A stretch of 64,000 bases of DNA from an uncultured Celeribacter sp. (GCF_963676475.1 NZ_OY781106.1:620001-684000), one strand, 5' to 3'; numbered from the stretch's first letter, positions 17,456-28,111 are shown. Numbers and translations are program-made. Notes: generated by a model from the letters alone, not told the origin.

Positions 17456-18082
17456 TTACGAATTCATGGCTTGTTCAAGCGTCAGGTCACCTTCGACCTC
17501 TTCATAATCCGAAAGATCCACATCCGGCATCGCCTTCAGCTCTTCTTCGGTCGCGCCTTGGATCATCACGCTGTTCTCGTCAATCATGGAGAACTGGTCG
17601 ATCTCGACCAACACGTCATGTTCGGCAATGCCGAGGAAGCCGCCGACACCCACGATCGCCTTGGTTTCACCCTCAGCCATCACGATGGCGTCGATCTCGC
17701 CGATGTCTTCACCGGATTCGGTCAGAACCTGGGTGCCGACAATCTCGGACACGGTTTCCTGACCAAAGGTCTCAAGTGCTGCGGCAACGTTTTGAGCACC
17801 GTCTTTGGTCGCTTCCCAGGCGTCATTCGCGGTGTCAGCCGTGGCATTGGCCACATCGGAGGCAGCGTCTTCGGCGCCGTCAACCGCGTTGTCCATGGTG
17901 CCTTCGGCGCTCTCCATGGCGTCGTCCACAGCCGGGGCCTCCATGGTGGTGTCGCTCTGCATGGTCACACCGTCCTCAGACACGGTCGCATCGGTCTCGC
18001 TGGACATTTCGGCAAAGACCGGAGTCGCGGCAAGGCCGATCACAGCGGCGGTGGTCATCAGTTTCTGCGTCAGGGTTTTCAT
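17456..18082 (-). CDS. PRC-barrel domain exported protein
   Basis: 208-residue protein with a Sec signal peptide (MKTLTQKLMTTAAVIGLAATPVFA) and an acidic, Ala/Asp/Glu-rich middle (about residues 25-105). The C-terminal PRC-barrel is VSEIVGTQVLTESGEDIGEIDAIVMAEGETKAIVGVGGFLGIAEHDVLV, ending in ALEQAMNS-like sequence. PRC-barrels bind RNA, pigments or partner proteins; exported ones in Rhodobacteraceae are of unknown role. The frame is open 57 codons upstream, but the ATG at 18082 has GAGAGGAG ahead and gives the signal peptide. Upstream lies the MarR gene on the same strand. Confidence 0.88.
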   Translation of the reverse strand: MKTLTQKLMTTAAVIGLAATPVFAEMSSETDATVSEDGVTMQSDTTMEAPAVDDAMESAEGTMDNAVDGAEDAASDVANATADTANDAWEATKDGAQNVAAALETFGQETVSEIVGTQVLTESGEDIGEIDAIVMAEGETKAIVGVGGFLGIAEHDVLVEIDQFSMIDENSVMIQGATEEELKAMPDVDLSDYEEVEGDLTLEQAMNS

Positions 18083-18215
18083 TTCTATTCTCCTCTCAGT
18101 CATGCGGTTCGCATGTGGTATGGTGAGACAATGAAATCGGCCCGGTGGAAGTTCCTGAGAAAATCGAAAATGTCTTTGGTTTTTGAAAAAATAATATATA
18201 AAACAAGGTGATAAG

Positions 18216-18689
18216 TCATTTGTTTTCTTTAGATGTTTCTGAGAATGCAGCATTTAAGGCAGTCAGGATTTTATAAAATCCTCGAATTTCTTCTTCCGTG
18301 AACCCCTGTGCGAAGGCGTCGATCTCCTGCATTTCGCGCCTGCGGATCGACAGGATTTGCGCGCGCGCGCGCTCCGTGAGCCGGTAAAACTTCGAGGCGC
18401 GATGTGCGGGGTTGTCCTCTGTTTCAAGTTTGCCCTCATCCACCAGCGACTTGAGCTCACGCCCGACAAATTGCCGGGTGACGTCGAGATGCGCGGTGAT
18501 CTGTGGGGCGGTGGCGTGATCGAGTGCCAAAAGCACCTCCAAGATTGCCCGTTGGCCAACCGTGATCCCGGTGCCTTGCAGATCGCGCTCCACCCTTGCG
18601 GTGATGTTGCGCAGCAGCGGGCGGGTCAGTTGAATTCCGGCGTAAAGCTGGTCTGCCGTGCGCATGCCGCTCCTCGTTGTGTCGGACAT
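18216..18689 (-). CDS. MarR-family transcriptional regulator
   Basis: 157-residue winged-helix regulator. The recognition region is ITVGQRAILEVLLALDHATAPQITAHLDVTRQFVGRELKSLVDEGKLE, followed by the wing (DNPAHRASKFYRLTERARAQI) and a helical dimerisation tail. MarR proteins usually repress their own and adjacent genes and are released by phenolic or oxidising compounds. A perfect 7-1-7 palindrome lies 44 bases upstream and is probably its operator. The PRC-barrel gene follows 133 bases downstream on the same strand and could be cotranscribed. Confidence 0.9.
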   Translation of the reverse strand: MSDTTRSGMRTADQLYAGIQLTRPLLRNITARVERDLQGTGITVGQRAILEVLLALDHATAPQITAHLDVTRQFVGRELKSLVDEGKLETEDNPAHRASKFYRLTERARAQILSIRRREMQEIDAFAQGFTEEEIRGFYKILTALNAAFSETSKENK

Positions 18690-18732
18690 CGCGGTCTCCT
18701 TTCTTGTGTTGTAGGGCGGGATGTCTTAATAT

Positions 18733-18747
18733 GTCAACTAAGTTGAC
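18733..18747. promoter_or_regulatory. Probable MarR operator palindrome
   Basis: GTCAACT-A-AGTTGAC is a perfect 15-base palindrome in the divergent gap between the MarR gene (starts 18689) and the DUF1992 gene (starts 18777). Its place overlaps where both promoters must lie. Confidence 0.7.
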
Positions 18748-18776
18748 GAATCCTTTTGGGCATCCGTGGAGGGCCG

Positions 18777-19100
18777 ATGATGAAATGGTCGACACTTAGC
18801 GAAAGACAAATTCTGAAGGCCAAGGCTGAAGGTCAGCTCGACAATTTGAAGGGGGCGGGCAAGCCTTTGAACATGCAAAGCGGTACGGACAGCGATGCGG
18901 CGGGCTTTCGCATCATGGCCGAGGCGGGTGTTGTGCCGCGTGAATTCGAGTTGCGCAAAGAGATCGAGGGACTGACTGCGCAGCTGCGTGACACGGTCGA
19001 GGCGGAGGCCCGCAAGGATTTGATCCGCCAGATCGCGCAAGTGCAGCTCCGGCTCGATATCGAGGTCGAGGCTCGGCGCAAGTATTATCGCAGTTCCTGA
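18777..19100 (+). CDS. DUF1992 (DnaJ homologue subfamily C member 28-like) protein
   Basis: 107-residue protein of the DUF1992 family, the conserved domain of human DNAJC28 and of many short bacterial proteins. The family core is seen as ERQILKAKAEGQLDNLKGAGKPL, then AGFRIMAEAGVVPREFELRKEI. There is no J domain. Role unknown. A GGAGGG site precedes tandem ATGs at 18777 and 18780; either may be used. It diverges from the MarR gene across a perfect palindrome and may be regulated by it. It converges on the FemAB-like gene with two bases between stops. Confidence 0.88.
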   Translation: MMKWSTLSERQILKAKAEGQLDNLKGAGKPLNMQSGTDSDAAGFRIMAEAGVVPREFELRKEIEGLTAQLRDTVEAEARKDLIRQIAQVQLRLDIEVEARRKYYRSS

Positions 19101-19102
19101 GT

Positions 19103-19966
19103 CTAGATGAGCGCAGCCGGCGCAAGGCGCCGCGCCGTGGCGCCGCTGCGCAGTTTGAAACGCGCCAGATCGGGGGCTTTGGCCGTGTCCAAAGTGCCCA
19201 GATCGAGCCTTTGTACCCCTTCCGCCTTGAGGCGCTGCATGGCCTGCCAAAGGATCAGGTTGTGGGCGTTTGACGCGCGGCCTTCAGGACCGCTGTGTCC
19301 GATCTGATAGGTCGCCGTGTTGCTATGGACGACAAAGAGCATTTGCGCATCAGACGCGGTGAACAGGCGCAAAGATCTTGGCGCAACCTCTTGCAGGGCA
19401 AGGGTGAACTCCGGGGGAAGCGCACGGTATTTGCCCGCCGTCTGACGGTCTTTTTCCGCCTGCAACAGTGGCATGAGCGCTGCGGGCGTTGCTTCCAGTC
19501 GGGCCACCTTGAGCCGCGACGCTTCGGATTTTTTCAACCCGTTGCGCCATTTACCGTTCATCTGCGTGCGAAGTCCCGAGAGGCAGGGCCTCAGGTCCAG
19601 TTCCGCAATCTCGGGCGGTGCCGACAGCGGGACGCGTCCCAGACGTTCCTCGGGAGAGGCCAGTTTGATCCCCTGAGGCAGCGCGCGACGCAGGCTCCGC
19701 AGGGCGGTTTTACGGCTCATCACGTCAGGCTCATCGAAAAACAGCGGGCCTCGGGTGATGAGATGTGTTCGAATGCCGAACATAGATCGTATCACGATCT
19801 GCGCCAGTGCGACAGGCGCCACACCGTCAAAAACGCAAAGCCTCACCACCTCGCGTCCGACACGTTTGGCGGCGTCGCCATAGAGCCAACGCTGGGGCAG
19901 GGGCGCCATGACCCGATCCGCCAGCGCCTCCCATGTTTTTTGTGTCTCGATCTCGCGCACATCCAT
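19103..19966 (-). CDS. FemAB/GNAT-like acyltransferase family protein
   Basis: 287-residue cytoplasmic protein with a FemAB-like GNAT fold. Seen are MNGKWRNGLKKSEASRL, a basic segment typical of Fem-like enzymes, and AEKDRQTAGKYRALPPEF. A C-terminal block follows (ATYQIGHSGPEGRASNAHNLILWQAMQRLKAEGVQRLDLGTLD) resembling the acceptor-binding half. FemAB relatives transfer aminoacyl groups from aminoacyl-tRNA; other relatives act in exopolysaccharide or cell-wall chemistry. No partner gene nearby fixes the substrate. The start gives MDVREIETQKTWEALADRV. Confidence 0.75.
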   Translation of the reverse strand: MDVREIETQKTWEALADRVMAPLPQRWLYGDAAKRVGREVVRLCVFDGVAPVALAQIVIRSMFGIRTHLITRGPLFFDEPDVMSRKTALRSLRRALPQGIKLASPEERLGRVPLSAPPEIAELDLRPCLSGLRTQMNGKWRNGLKKSEASRLKVARLEATPAALMPLLQAEKDRQTAGKYRALPPEFTLALQEVAPRSLRLFTASDAQMLFVVHSNTATYQIGHSGPEGRASNAHNLILWQAMQRLKAEGVQRLDLGTLDTAKAPDLARFKLRSGATARRLAPAALI

Positions 19967-20260
19967 AGGCTCATGCGTGGCAGAAGAGGGTTAACAAACC
20001 CTTCAGATGAGGCAGGTTTGGGGGGATCATTAAAAGTTTAATGGAATGTCACAGAGCAGGGCACGTGCATTAACCAATGCGGAAGTGTTCGGGCGCAGGA
20101 TAGGGAACGTGTAAGAGGAGAAATCATGCAACATTCCCGTTTCCCACGCAATCTGACAGAGGTCGCCTGTTTGCTACAGGTCTGGACTGTCCATCCCCGA
20201 ATGGGCTTGTCCGCCCGCTGGACGCGCAGTGTTTCGCCCTGACGGCTCTGGTGTAAATGA
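19967..20260. other. Intergenic region without recognisable gene
   Basis: The gap between the FemAB-like gene start and the acs terminator holds no convincing reading frame. One perfect palindrome, ATTAAA-AG-TTTAAT, is at 20029-20042, about 63 bases upstream of the FemAB-like start. GCATT-AACC-AATGC lies at about 20066. Both could be regulatory but match no site I know. Confidence 0.4.
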
Positions 20261-20292
20261 AAAGCCCGCCCCAAGAGTGCGGAGCGGGCTTT
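20258..20292 (-). terminator. Rho-independent terminator of acs
   Basis: 9-bp stem AAAGCCCGC / GCGGGCTTT (20261-20269 with 20284-20292), 40 bases after the acs stop, followed on the minus strand by TTCATTT. On the plus strand it has TTTGTGATTTT and may be bidirectional. Confidence 0.75.
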
Positions 20293-20332
20293 GTGATTTT
20301 GCAAAATGCGTTCGCAGTGCGAGTTTTGAGCG

Positions 20333-22288
<1,956 letters not shown>

Positions 22289-22340
22289 GCTGGCTCCTCC
22301 CAAAGCTGGCCCGACCCGGCGCTTCGGGAGGGGCAATGTC

Positions 22341-23090
22341 TTAGATGGCCAGATATTCGGCCCTAAGCGCTTCGTTCTCAAGTACTTCTTTAGCACTACC
22401 GTCATAGACCACGCGCCCGGTGTCCAAAATCACCGCGCGGTCGGCGAGATTGAGGGCGCGCACGGCGTTTTGTTCGACGAGAACGGTGGTGATGCCTTGG
22501 TCTTTGATGATGCGGAGCGTCTTTTCGATCTCGTCCACAATGACCGGCGCGAGGCCTTCGTAAGGCTCATCGAGCAAGAGCACCTTGATGTCACGGGCGA
22601 GTGCCCGGGCGATGGCGAGCATCTGTTGTTCGCCACCAGACAGCGTGATGCCCTCTTGCTTGCGCCGCTCACGCAGGCGCGGGAAGAGATCGTACAGCCG
22701 ATCCAGAGACCAGCCGACGGGTTCGACGATCTGCGCCAGTTGCAGGTTTTCCTCGACCGTCAGGCCGGGAATGATGCGGCGATCTTCCGGCACCAGAGCG
22801 ATGCCTTCGACGGCGGCCTCATAGGAGGTTTTCGTGTGCAAGTGCTTGTGGTCGAGCCAGATCTCGCCATGGGTCACCGCCGGGCTGTCGAGGCGGGCAA
22901 GTGCGCGGAGCGTCGAGGTCTTGCCCGCGCCGTTGCGGCCCAGAAGGGCGAGGATTTCGCCCTCATGGATGTTAAAGGTGACGCCCTGCACGATGTAGCT
23001 TTCGCCATAGTAGGCATGCACGTCCCAGGCGGAGAAAAACGCGGGCGCGGTGCTGGCATGGTTGGCATTCGGGTTGAAGTTGTCGCTCAT
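22341..23090 (-). CDS. livF: Branched-chain amino acid-type ABC transporter ATP-binding protein LivF
   Basis: 249-residue ATPase of the HAAT importer family. Walker A GRNGAGKTS, signature LSGGEQQML, Walker B VLLLDEPYEGLAP and switch TTVLVEQNAV are intact. It pairs with LivG encoded three bases upstream on the message. The protein has a slightly longer N-terminus than E. coli LivF. Context (adjacent acs and an ScfR-family regulator) suggests the solute is not an ordinary branched-chain amino acid. Confidence 0.92.
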   Translation of the reverse strand: MSDNFNPNANHASTAPAFFSAWDVHAYYGESYIVQGVTFNIHEGEILALLGRNGAGKTSTLRALARLDSPAVTHGEIWLDHKHLHTKTSYEAAVEGIALVPEDRRIIPGLTVEENLQLAQIVEPVGWSLDRLYDLFPRLRERRKQEGITLSGGEQQMLAIARALARDIKVLLLDEPYEGLAPVIVDEIEKTLRIIKDQGITTVLVEQNAVRALNLADRAVILDTGRVVYDGSAKEVLENEALRAEYLAI

Positions 23091-23093
23091 CTT

Positions 23094-23855
23094 TTACACC
23101 TGCTGCGTTTCGCCCAGATAGGCTTCTTTGACTTTGGGGTTGCCCTTGATGTTGTCGGGGGTGTCCTCCACGAGCGGCGTGCCTTGGGCCAGAACGGTGA
23201 TCCGGTCCGCGAGCGAAAACACCACATGCATATCGTGCTCGATGATCGCGATGGTGATGTCGCGTTTCTCTTTGATCTCTTTGAGCAATGCGATGGTGTT
23301 ATTGGTGTCGGCCCGTGCCATGCCGGCGGTGGGTTCGTCCAGCAACAGAAGTTTCGGTTCCTGCACCAGACACATGGCGATCTCCAACCGCCGCTTGTCG
23401 CCGCGCGACATGGAGGACGCAATCATCTCGCGTTTCTCCAACATGCCGACGTCCGCGAGCATGGCTTCGGCCTTGGCGATCAGCTCGGCCTCTTCTTCGA
23501 TGCTCTCGATGGCATGCATCCGAAACGCCCCGTCGCGTTTCGCGAAACAGGGGATCATCATGTTTTCCATCACCGTGAGATCGCCAAAGATTTCAGGGGT
23601 TTGGAAGACGCGGGAAATGCCCATCTGATTGATCTCATGCGGTTTGCGTCCCAGAACCGAGGTGCCCGCGAAGGTGACGGAGCCTTCATCCGGGATGAGT
23701 TTGCCGACGAGACAATTGAGGAGCGTCGATTTCCCCGCACCATTCGGGCCGATGATGGCGTGGACGGTGTTTTCCTGGATCGAGAGATTGACGTCGCCCA
23801 GGGCCTGAAGGCCGCCGAAGCGTTTGCCGACGCCTTTGACTTCAAGAATTCCCAT
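23094..23855 (-). CDS. livG: Branched-chain amino acid-type ABC transporter ATP-binding protein LivG
   Basis: 253-residue ATPase. Walker A GPNGAGKSTL, signature region SMSRGDKRRLEIAM (a divergent form, SRGDKRR in place of SGGQQR), Walker B LLLLDEPTAGMAR and switch IAIIEHDM. The altered signature is also seen in some urea/amide-type HAAT ATPases and supports a non-amino-acid solute. A good AGGAGGA site precedes the ATG. It lies 240 bases downstream of livM on the message, a wider gap than between the other genes of the operon. Confidence 0.9.
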   Translation of the reverse strand: MGILEVKGVGKRFGGLQALGDVNLSIQENTVHAIIGPNGAGKSTLLNCLVGKLIPDEGSVTFAGTSVLGRKPHEINQMGISRVFQTPEIFGDLTVMENMMIPCFAKRDGAFRMHAIESIEEEAELIAKAEAMLADVGMLEKREMIASSMSRGDKRRLEIAMCLVQEPKLLLLDEPTAGMARADTNNTIALLKEIKEKRDITIAIIEHDMHVVFSLADRITVLAQGTPLVEDTPDNIKGNPKVKEAYLGETQQV

Positions 23856-24095
23856 GTGTGGTCCTCCTGACTGTGGTGTCCAAGCCGTGCGGTCGACTGA
23901 CCGGGGGCTGGTGATAAGAGGTTTCAGCGGTGTGCTTTATGTTGGCAAAATCCGAAAAACACTGAATCGGTGTGGTGCTTTGCAAATCGCCAGACCGAGG
24001 GACGGGCCATGCTGAAAGCATGCGATTGGCGCATGACCGATGGCGCGGCGGCCTGCGGCCTTTGTTTCGCGCCGGGGTCGGGAGTGAGGTCATGT

Positions 24096-25325
24096 TCATT
24101 CTCCTGCCACACGTTTGCCGGGATCGGGGCGGTGCTCCGGGTCCGGGTCATCGTATTTGTCGCGCTTTTGCGAGCCGTGTTTGATCCGTTTCGACAGCCG
24201 CCGCAGCCCTTCGATCAGACCGCCCGGCAGGAAGGTCACGACCAGCATGAAGGTCACGCCAAGGGTCAGGTGCCAGCCTTCGCCGGTAAAGCGCGCAAAG
24301 ACCCAGATCACCACATCTTCCACGCCGTCGGGCAGGAACGAGAACCAATTGTGCAGCACGCCTTCGTTGATCTTCGAGAAGATGTTCTCGAGATATTTGA
24401 TCACGCCCGCACCAAGAACCGGCCCCATCAGGGTGCCTGCGCCGCCCAAGATGGTCATGATCACGACTTCACCGCTGGCCGTCCAAAGCATCCGATCTGC
24501 GCCCGCCAGCGGGTCCATCGCCGCCAAAAGCCCGCCTGCAAGCCCCGCATACATGCCGGAAATCACGAAGGCCGCCAGAGTGTAGGGTTTGGGATCAAGG
24601 CCGGTGTAGGTCATGCGCTGCTGGTTCGATTTCACGGCCCGAAGCATCATGCCGAAGGGCGAGCGGAACAGCCGGATCGCCACGTAAAACGCCAGGATCG
24701 CGATGAAGGCGCAGAAATAATAGCCGACATTAAAGGTGAACACCCGGCCCAAAGCCTCTAGTTTATAAGAGGAATTCATCGCGAGGCCGAAAATGTTGGT
24801 CACCGGCAGCGAGCTGCCCTCTGTCGCGCCATCGAGGATGCGCGGATCATCGAGGGCAAGCTGCAAGCCGGTCTCGCCATTGGTCAGGGGCGTGAGCACG
24901 GAATAGGCCATCTTGTAGGACATCTGCGCGAAGGCCAGTGTCAGGATCGAAAAGTAAATCCCCGACCGGCGCAGCGAGACATAGCCGATGGCGGCGGCGA
25001 AGAGGCCGGAGACCACCATGGCCAAAAGGATCGCGGGGATCACATTCATGGTCAAAAGCTTCATCATCCAGACAGCGGCATAGGAGCCGATGCCAAGGAA
25101 GGCCGCGTGGCCAAAGCTGAGATAGCCAGTGAGACCGAAGAGAATGTTGAAGCCCACCGCGAAGATGCCAAAGATGGCGATCTTCTGCATCAGATCGGGA
25201 TAGCCGCCGTTGAACTGCGCAAGTTCCGACCCCGCCGGAAAGGGTTGCAACAGGATCGGCGTCAGCAAGGTGAGTGCGATCACGATCAGCAGGAAAGAGC
25301 TGTCTTTTTTGTTAAGCCCGAACAT
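24096..25325 (-). CDS. livM: Branched-chain amino acid-type ABC transporter permease LivM
   Basis: 409-residue inner-membrane permease with about ten hydrophobic helices. Family blocks are GYLSFGHAAFLGIGSYAA, SLRRSGIYFSILTLAFAQM, SPFGMMLRAVKSNQQRMTYTGLDPKPYTLAAFVISGMYAGLAGGLLA and GAGTLMGPVLGAGVIKYLE. A long loop (about residues 140-180) and a charged, Arg/Lys/Asp-rich C-terminal tail of some 30 residues set it apart from the E. coli protein. Its ribosome site GGAGGA lies inside the last codons of livH, so translation is coupled. Confidence 0.92.
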   Translation of the reverse strand: MFGLNKKDSSFLLIVIALTLLTPILLQPFPAGSELAQFNGGYPDLMQKIAIFGIFAVGFNILFGLTGYLSFGHAAFLGIGSYAAVWMMKLLTMNVIPAILLAMVVSGLFAAAIGYVSLRRSGIYFSILTLAFAQMSYKMAYSVLTPLTNGETGLQLALDDPRILDGATEGSSLPVTNIFGLAMNSSYKLEALGRVFTFNVGYYFCAFIAILAFYVAIRLFRSPFGMMLRAVKSNQQRMTYTGLDPKPYTLAAFVISGMYAGLAGGLLAAMDPLAGADRMLWTASGEVVIMTILGGAGTLMGPVLGAGVIKYLENIFSKINEGVLHNWFSFLPDGVEDVVIWVFARFTGEGWHLTLGVTFMLVVTFLPGGLIEGLRRLSKRIKHGSQKRDKYDDPDPEHRPDPGKRVAGE

Positions 25326-25328
25326 ATT

Positions 25329-26360
25329 TTAGTCCTCCATCACGCCTTTTTTGCCCATCAGACCGCGCGGACGGGTCAGAAGGATCACGATGGCGACGAC
25401 ATAGATGATGATCTGGTCGATGCCGGGAAGCACCGATTTGACGGCATTCATCGACGAGAAACTCTCCAGAATGCCCAAGAGGAATCCCGCAGCCACAGCG
25501 CCGGGCAGGGAGCCCATGCCGCCGACCACCACGACGACGAAGCAGAGCACCAGAAAATCCATACCCATGTGATAGTTAGGCGAGAGGATCGGTGCGTACA
25601 TCACCCCCGCCACGCCCGCGACGGCCGAGGCCAGCCCGAACATGATGGTGAACCGCCGGTCGATGTTGATGCCCAAAAGCCCCACGGTCTCGCGATCTGC
25701 CATGCCGGCGCGCACAACCATACCAAAGGTCGTGAATTGCAGGAATGAGAACACGGCGCCGATGACGACAGCGGCAAAGCCGAAATAGATCAGCCGCCAG
25801 TAGGGATAGATGATCATATTCGGATCAAAGCCGAGCATCGCGCCGAAATCGAAGGAGCCTTTGAACGCATCAGGCGCCGGGGTCGAGATCGGGTTGGCAC
25901 CGTAGAAATACTTGATGATCTCCTGCAAGACGATCGCCAGACCAAAGGTCACAAGGATCTGGTCGGCATGCGGACGTTTGTAGAAATGCTTGATCAACCC
26001 GCGTTCCATGGCAAACCCCACAGCGATCATGATCGGAATGGAAAACAGGATCGCCAAGGGCACCGACCAGTCGATCAAAGCATGACCGAACTCGGGCCCG
26101 AACCAGGCCTCGACATAGGGCGTCTTGATCTTGGCCGGATTGCCGAGGAAATCGACTTTGTCGGGATCAATCGTCTCAAACGACAGGTTCAAAAGCTTGG
26201 ACAGCGTCACGGCACAAAAGGCGCCGATCATGAAAATCGCGCCATGGGCGAAATTGACCACGCCTAAGGTGCCGAAAATAAGCGTCAGCCCCAGCGCAAT
26301 GAGCGCATAGGCCGAGCCCTTGTCCAGCCCGTTGAGCAATTGCAGAAGGATGGTTTCCAT
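25329..26360 (-). CDS. livH: Branched-chain amino acid-type ABC transporter permease LivH
   Basis: 343-residue permease with about eight helices. Family blocks are GLDKGSAYALIALGLTLIFGTLGVVNFAHGAIFMIGAF, ILVTFGLAIVLQEIIKYFYG and FLVLCFVVVVVGGMGSLPGAVAAGFLLGILESF. An insertion around residues 60-90 (SFETIDPDKVDFLGNPAKIKT) is absent from typical LivH. It forms the channel with LivM. Upstream lies a hairpin and then the binding-protein gene. Confidence 0.92.
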   Translation of the reverse strand: METILLQLLNGLDKGSAYALIALGLTLIFGTLGVVNFAHGAIFMIGAFCAVTLSKLLNLSFETIDPDKVDFLGNPAKIKTPYVEAWFGPEFGHALIDWSVPLAILFSIPIMIAVGFAMERGLIKHFYKRPHADQILVTFGLAIVLQEIIKYFYGANPISTPAPDAFKGSFDFGAMLGFDPNMIIYPYWRLIYFGFAAVVIGAVFSFLQFTTFGMVVRAGMADRETVGLLGINIDRRFTIMFGLASAVAGVAGVMYAPILSPNYHMGMDFLVLCFVVVVVGGMGSLPGAVAAGFLLGILESFSSMNAVKSVLPGIDQIIIYVVAIVILLTRPRGLMGKKGVMED

Positions 26361-26447
26361 GGTCCCACCTGTGGTTGCGCCAAAGCTCTCCCGGTCCCGT
26401 CACGGCATCCGCGACGGGGGGAGGTTTTCGGCAATGGTGTTAAAGAT

Positions 26448-26480
26448 GGGCGGCCCGCCGTTTTACGGTTCAGGCCGCCC
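26448..26480 (-). other. Intercistronic stem-loop between binding protein and livH
   Basis: 8-bp outer stem GGGCGGCC / GGCCGCCC (26448-26455 with 26473-26480) with an inner CCG / CGG. It lacks a T tract. Such hairpins after binding-protein genes commonly stabilise the upstream message or partly stop transcription, giving more binding protein than permease. Confidence 0.55.
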
Positions 26481-26527
26481 TTGCCTTTGGGGGACCTCCC
26501 TAGGACATCCCCCTCGCGTGGAAAGGC

Positions 26528-27880
26528 TTAGCCCGCGTTACAGGCGCCAAGCGCGCCGCCTGCGAACATCGGGTGATCCGGGGCGTAGGTGACCTGCGAC
26601 GCCGGGGTGACCTCGACCACTTCCAAGAGGTCGAACTCAGACGTCGGGTTCTCTTTGCCGCGCACCACGAGCACGTCTTTGAAGCACTGGTGATCCTCGG
26701 CGCGATAGAGCGTCGGCCCGTTGCCCAGCCCGTCGAACTCAAAGCCTTCGAGCGCTTCGACGACGGCACAGGGGCTGAACGACCCGGCGCGTGCGACAGC
26801 ATCGGCGTAGAGCAGGGTCTGCACATAACAGGTGTGCGCGGCCTGCGACGGCGGGAAGCCGTATTTGGTGCCAAAGCTCCGCACAAAGGCCTGCGAGCCC
26901 TCATCCGTGAGTGACCAATGCCAGTTGGTGGAACCAAGAATGCCCTTGATATTCTCGCCCGCACCGCGCGCCATCAGACGCGAGAACAGCGGCACGACGA
27001 TCTCGAATTGCTTGCCGTTCACCATCTTTTCACGCAGTCCGAATTGCACCGCGTTGGTCAGCGAGTTGACCATATCGCCGCCGTAGTGGTTCAGGATCAA
27101 AACATCCGCATCCGTCTGCAACACCGGCGTGATGTAGGACGAGAAATCGCCCGCGCCCAAGGGCGTGCGGACCTTGTTCACGGTTTCCCAGCCGAGCGCT
27201 TCGGTCGCTGCCGCGATGCTTTCCTCCTGGGTCCAGCCCCAGGTGTAATCGGCGGTCAGGTGATAGGCCTTGCGATCCGCGCCATAGCGCGCGGCGAGCA
27301 CCGGCGCCAGCGCCGCGCCCGACATATAAGCGTTAAAGAAGTGACGGAAGCCATTGGCTTTTTTATCTTTTCCTGTCGTGTCGTTGGAGTGCGTGAGACC
27401 GGACATGAAGATCACGCCCGCCTCTTGGCAGAGGCCTTGCACCGCCACGGCCACGCCCGAGCTTGACCCGCCGGTGATCATCACCGCGCCGTCTTTCTCG
27501 ATCATCGACTTCGCCGAGGCGCGCGCCGCGTCGGATTTTGTCTGGGTGTCGCCGGTCACATATTCGACCTTGTGGCCCATGATGCCGTTGCCTTCCAAGA
27601 CCTTCGAGCTGAAGGTGTTGAGCATCCCGCCGTCGCCCTCACCATTGAGGTGTTCGACCGCCAGTTGATAGGCGCGCAGCTCGTCGGCGCCCTCATCGGC
27701 ATAGGCGCCCGATTGCGGCACGTTGAAGCCGAGCGTCACGGTGCCGCCCGTCGGTTCATTGGTAAAGGCGCGAGCGCCCGAGGTAAAAATCGTCGGCAGC
27801 GCCAGACCAGCGCCTGCAATGGCCCCGGTTCTCAGCACCGTGCGGCGTGTCGTGTGGCGTGTCAGATCGGTCTTGGACAT
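26528..27880 (-). CDS. ABC transporter substrate-binding protein (HAAT family, Tat-exported)
   Basis: 450-residue periplasmic binding protein of the leucine/urea/amide receptor family. The N-terminus carries a twin-arginine signal (TTRRTVLRTGAIAGAGLALPTIFTSGARA, cleavage after Ala38), so it is probably exported folded. Family blocks are TVTLGFNVPQSGAYADEGADELRAYQLAVEHLN, VMITGGSSSGVAVAVQGLCQEAGVIFMSGL and HLTADYTWGWTQEESI. It heads the operon with livH, livM, livG, livF and acs and faces an ScfR-type regulator. The linkage suggests a small carboxylate, amide or ester ligand. The ligand cannot be read from sequence alone. Confidence 0.88.
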   Translation of the reverse strand: MSKTDLTRHTTRRTVLRTGAIAGAGLALPTIFTSGARAFTNEPTGGTVTLGFNVPQSGAYADEGADELRAYQLAVEHLNGEGDGGMLNTFSSKVLEGNGIMGHKVEYVTGDTQTKSDAARASAKSMIEKDGAVMITGGSSSGVAVAVQGLCQEAGVIFMSGLTHSNDTTGKDKKANGFRHFFNAYMSGAALAPVLAARYGADRKAYHLTADYTWGWTQEESIAAATEALGWETVNKVRTPLGAGDFSSYITPVLQTDADVLILNHYGGDMVNSLTNAVQFGLREKMVNGKQFEIVVPLFSRLMARGAGENIKGILGSTNWHWSLTDEGSQAFVRSFGTKYGFPPSQAAHTCYVQTLLYADAVARAGSFSPCAVVEALEGFEFDGLGNGPTLYRAEDHQCFKDVLVVRGKENPTSEFDLLEVVEVTPASQVTYAPDHPMFAGGALGACNAG

Positions 27881-27893
27881 CTATATTCCTCCC

Positions 27894-27949
27894 AGATATT
27901 CGGCCCATAAATTCGGCGCAGACATTTGGCCCAGACATTCGGGCCAGAT
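27894..27949. repeat. 13-bp tandem repeat, four units
   Basis: Four tandem units with consensus ATTCGGCCCAGAC run from 27898 to 27949: ATTCGGCCCATAA, ATTCGGCGCAGAC, ATTTGGCCCAGAC and ATTCGGGCCAGAT, preceded by a partial unit AGAT. They begin 14 bases upstream of the binding-protein start codon, on its leader side, just before the ribosome site GGGAGGA. They may be repeated protein-binding sites or a leader structure. Confidence 0.7.
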
Positions 27950-28100
27950 CAGCAGCCTGCGGTTTTCGGTGCATCGCCCGGAGTTCCTCCCCGAAGCCCG
28001 GGCGATGCACAGATCTCGTTCGTGCCGAGGTGTCAGGTATTCAATCTGGCTGTAAACGAGATGGGGAGAGTATTGGGCATCATTCGAAAATCCATCAACA

Positions 28101-28110
28101 AGTGCTTTGC
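28101..28110 (+). promoter_or_regulatory. Candidate ScfR operator, copy 1
   Basis: AGTGCTTTGC followed by AA gives CTTTGCAA, resembling the TTTGCAA core reported for RamB/PccR-type ScfR regulators. An identical ten-base copy lies 89 bases away at 28190. Confidence 0.5.
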
Positions 28111-28111
28111 A

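Noticed and set aside
20029..20042. CtrA site at ATTAAAAGTTTAAT
   Set aside because: CtrA needs TTAA-N7-TTAA; here the two TTAA are four bases apart.
22349..27906. 15-base identity CCAGATATTCGGCCC at 22349 and 27892
   Set aside because: One copy is inside the livF C-terminal codons. About two chance 15-mer matches are expected between positions in a window this size, so it is not evidence of duplication.
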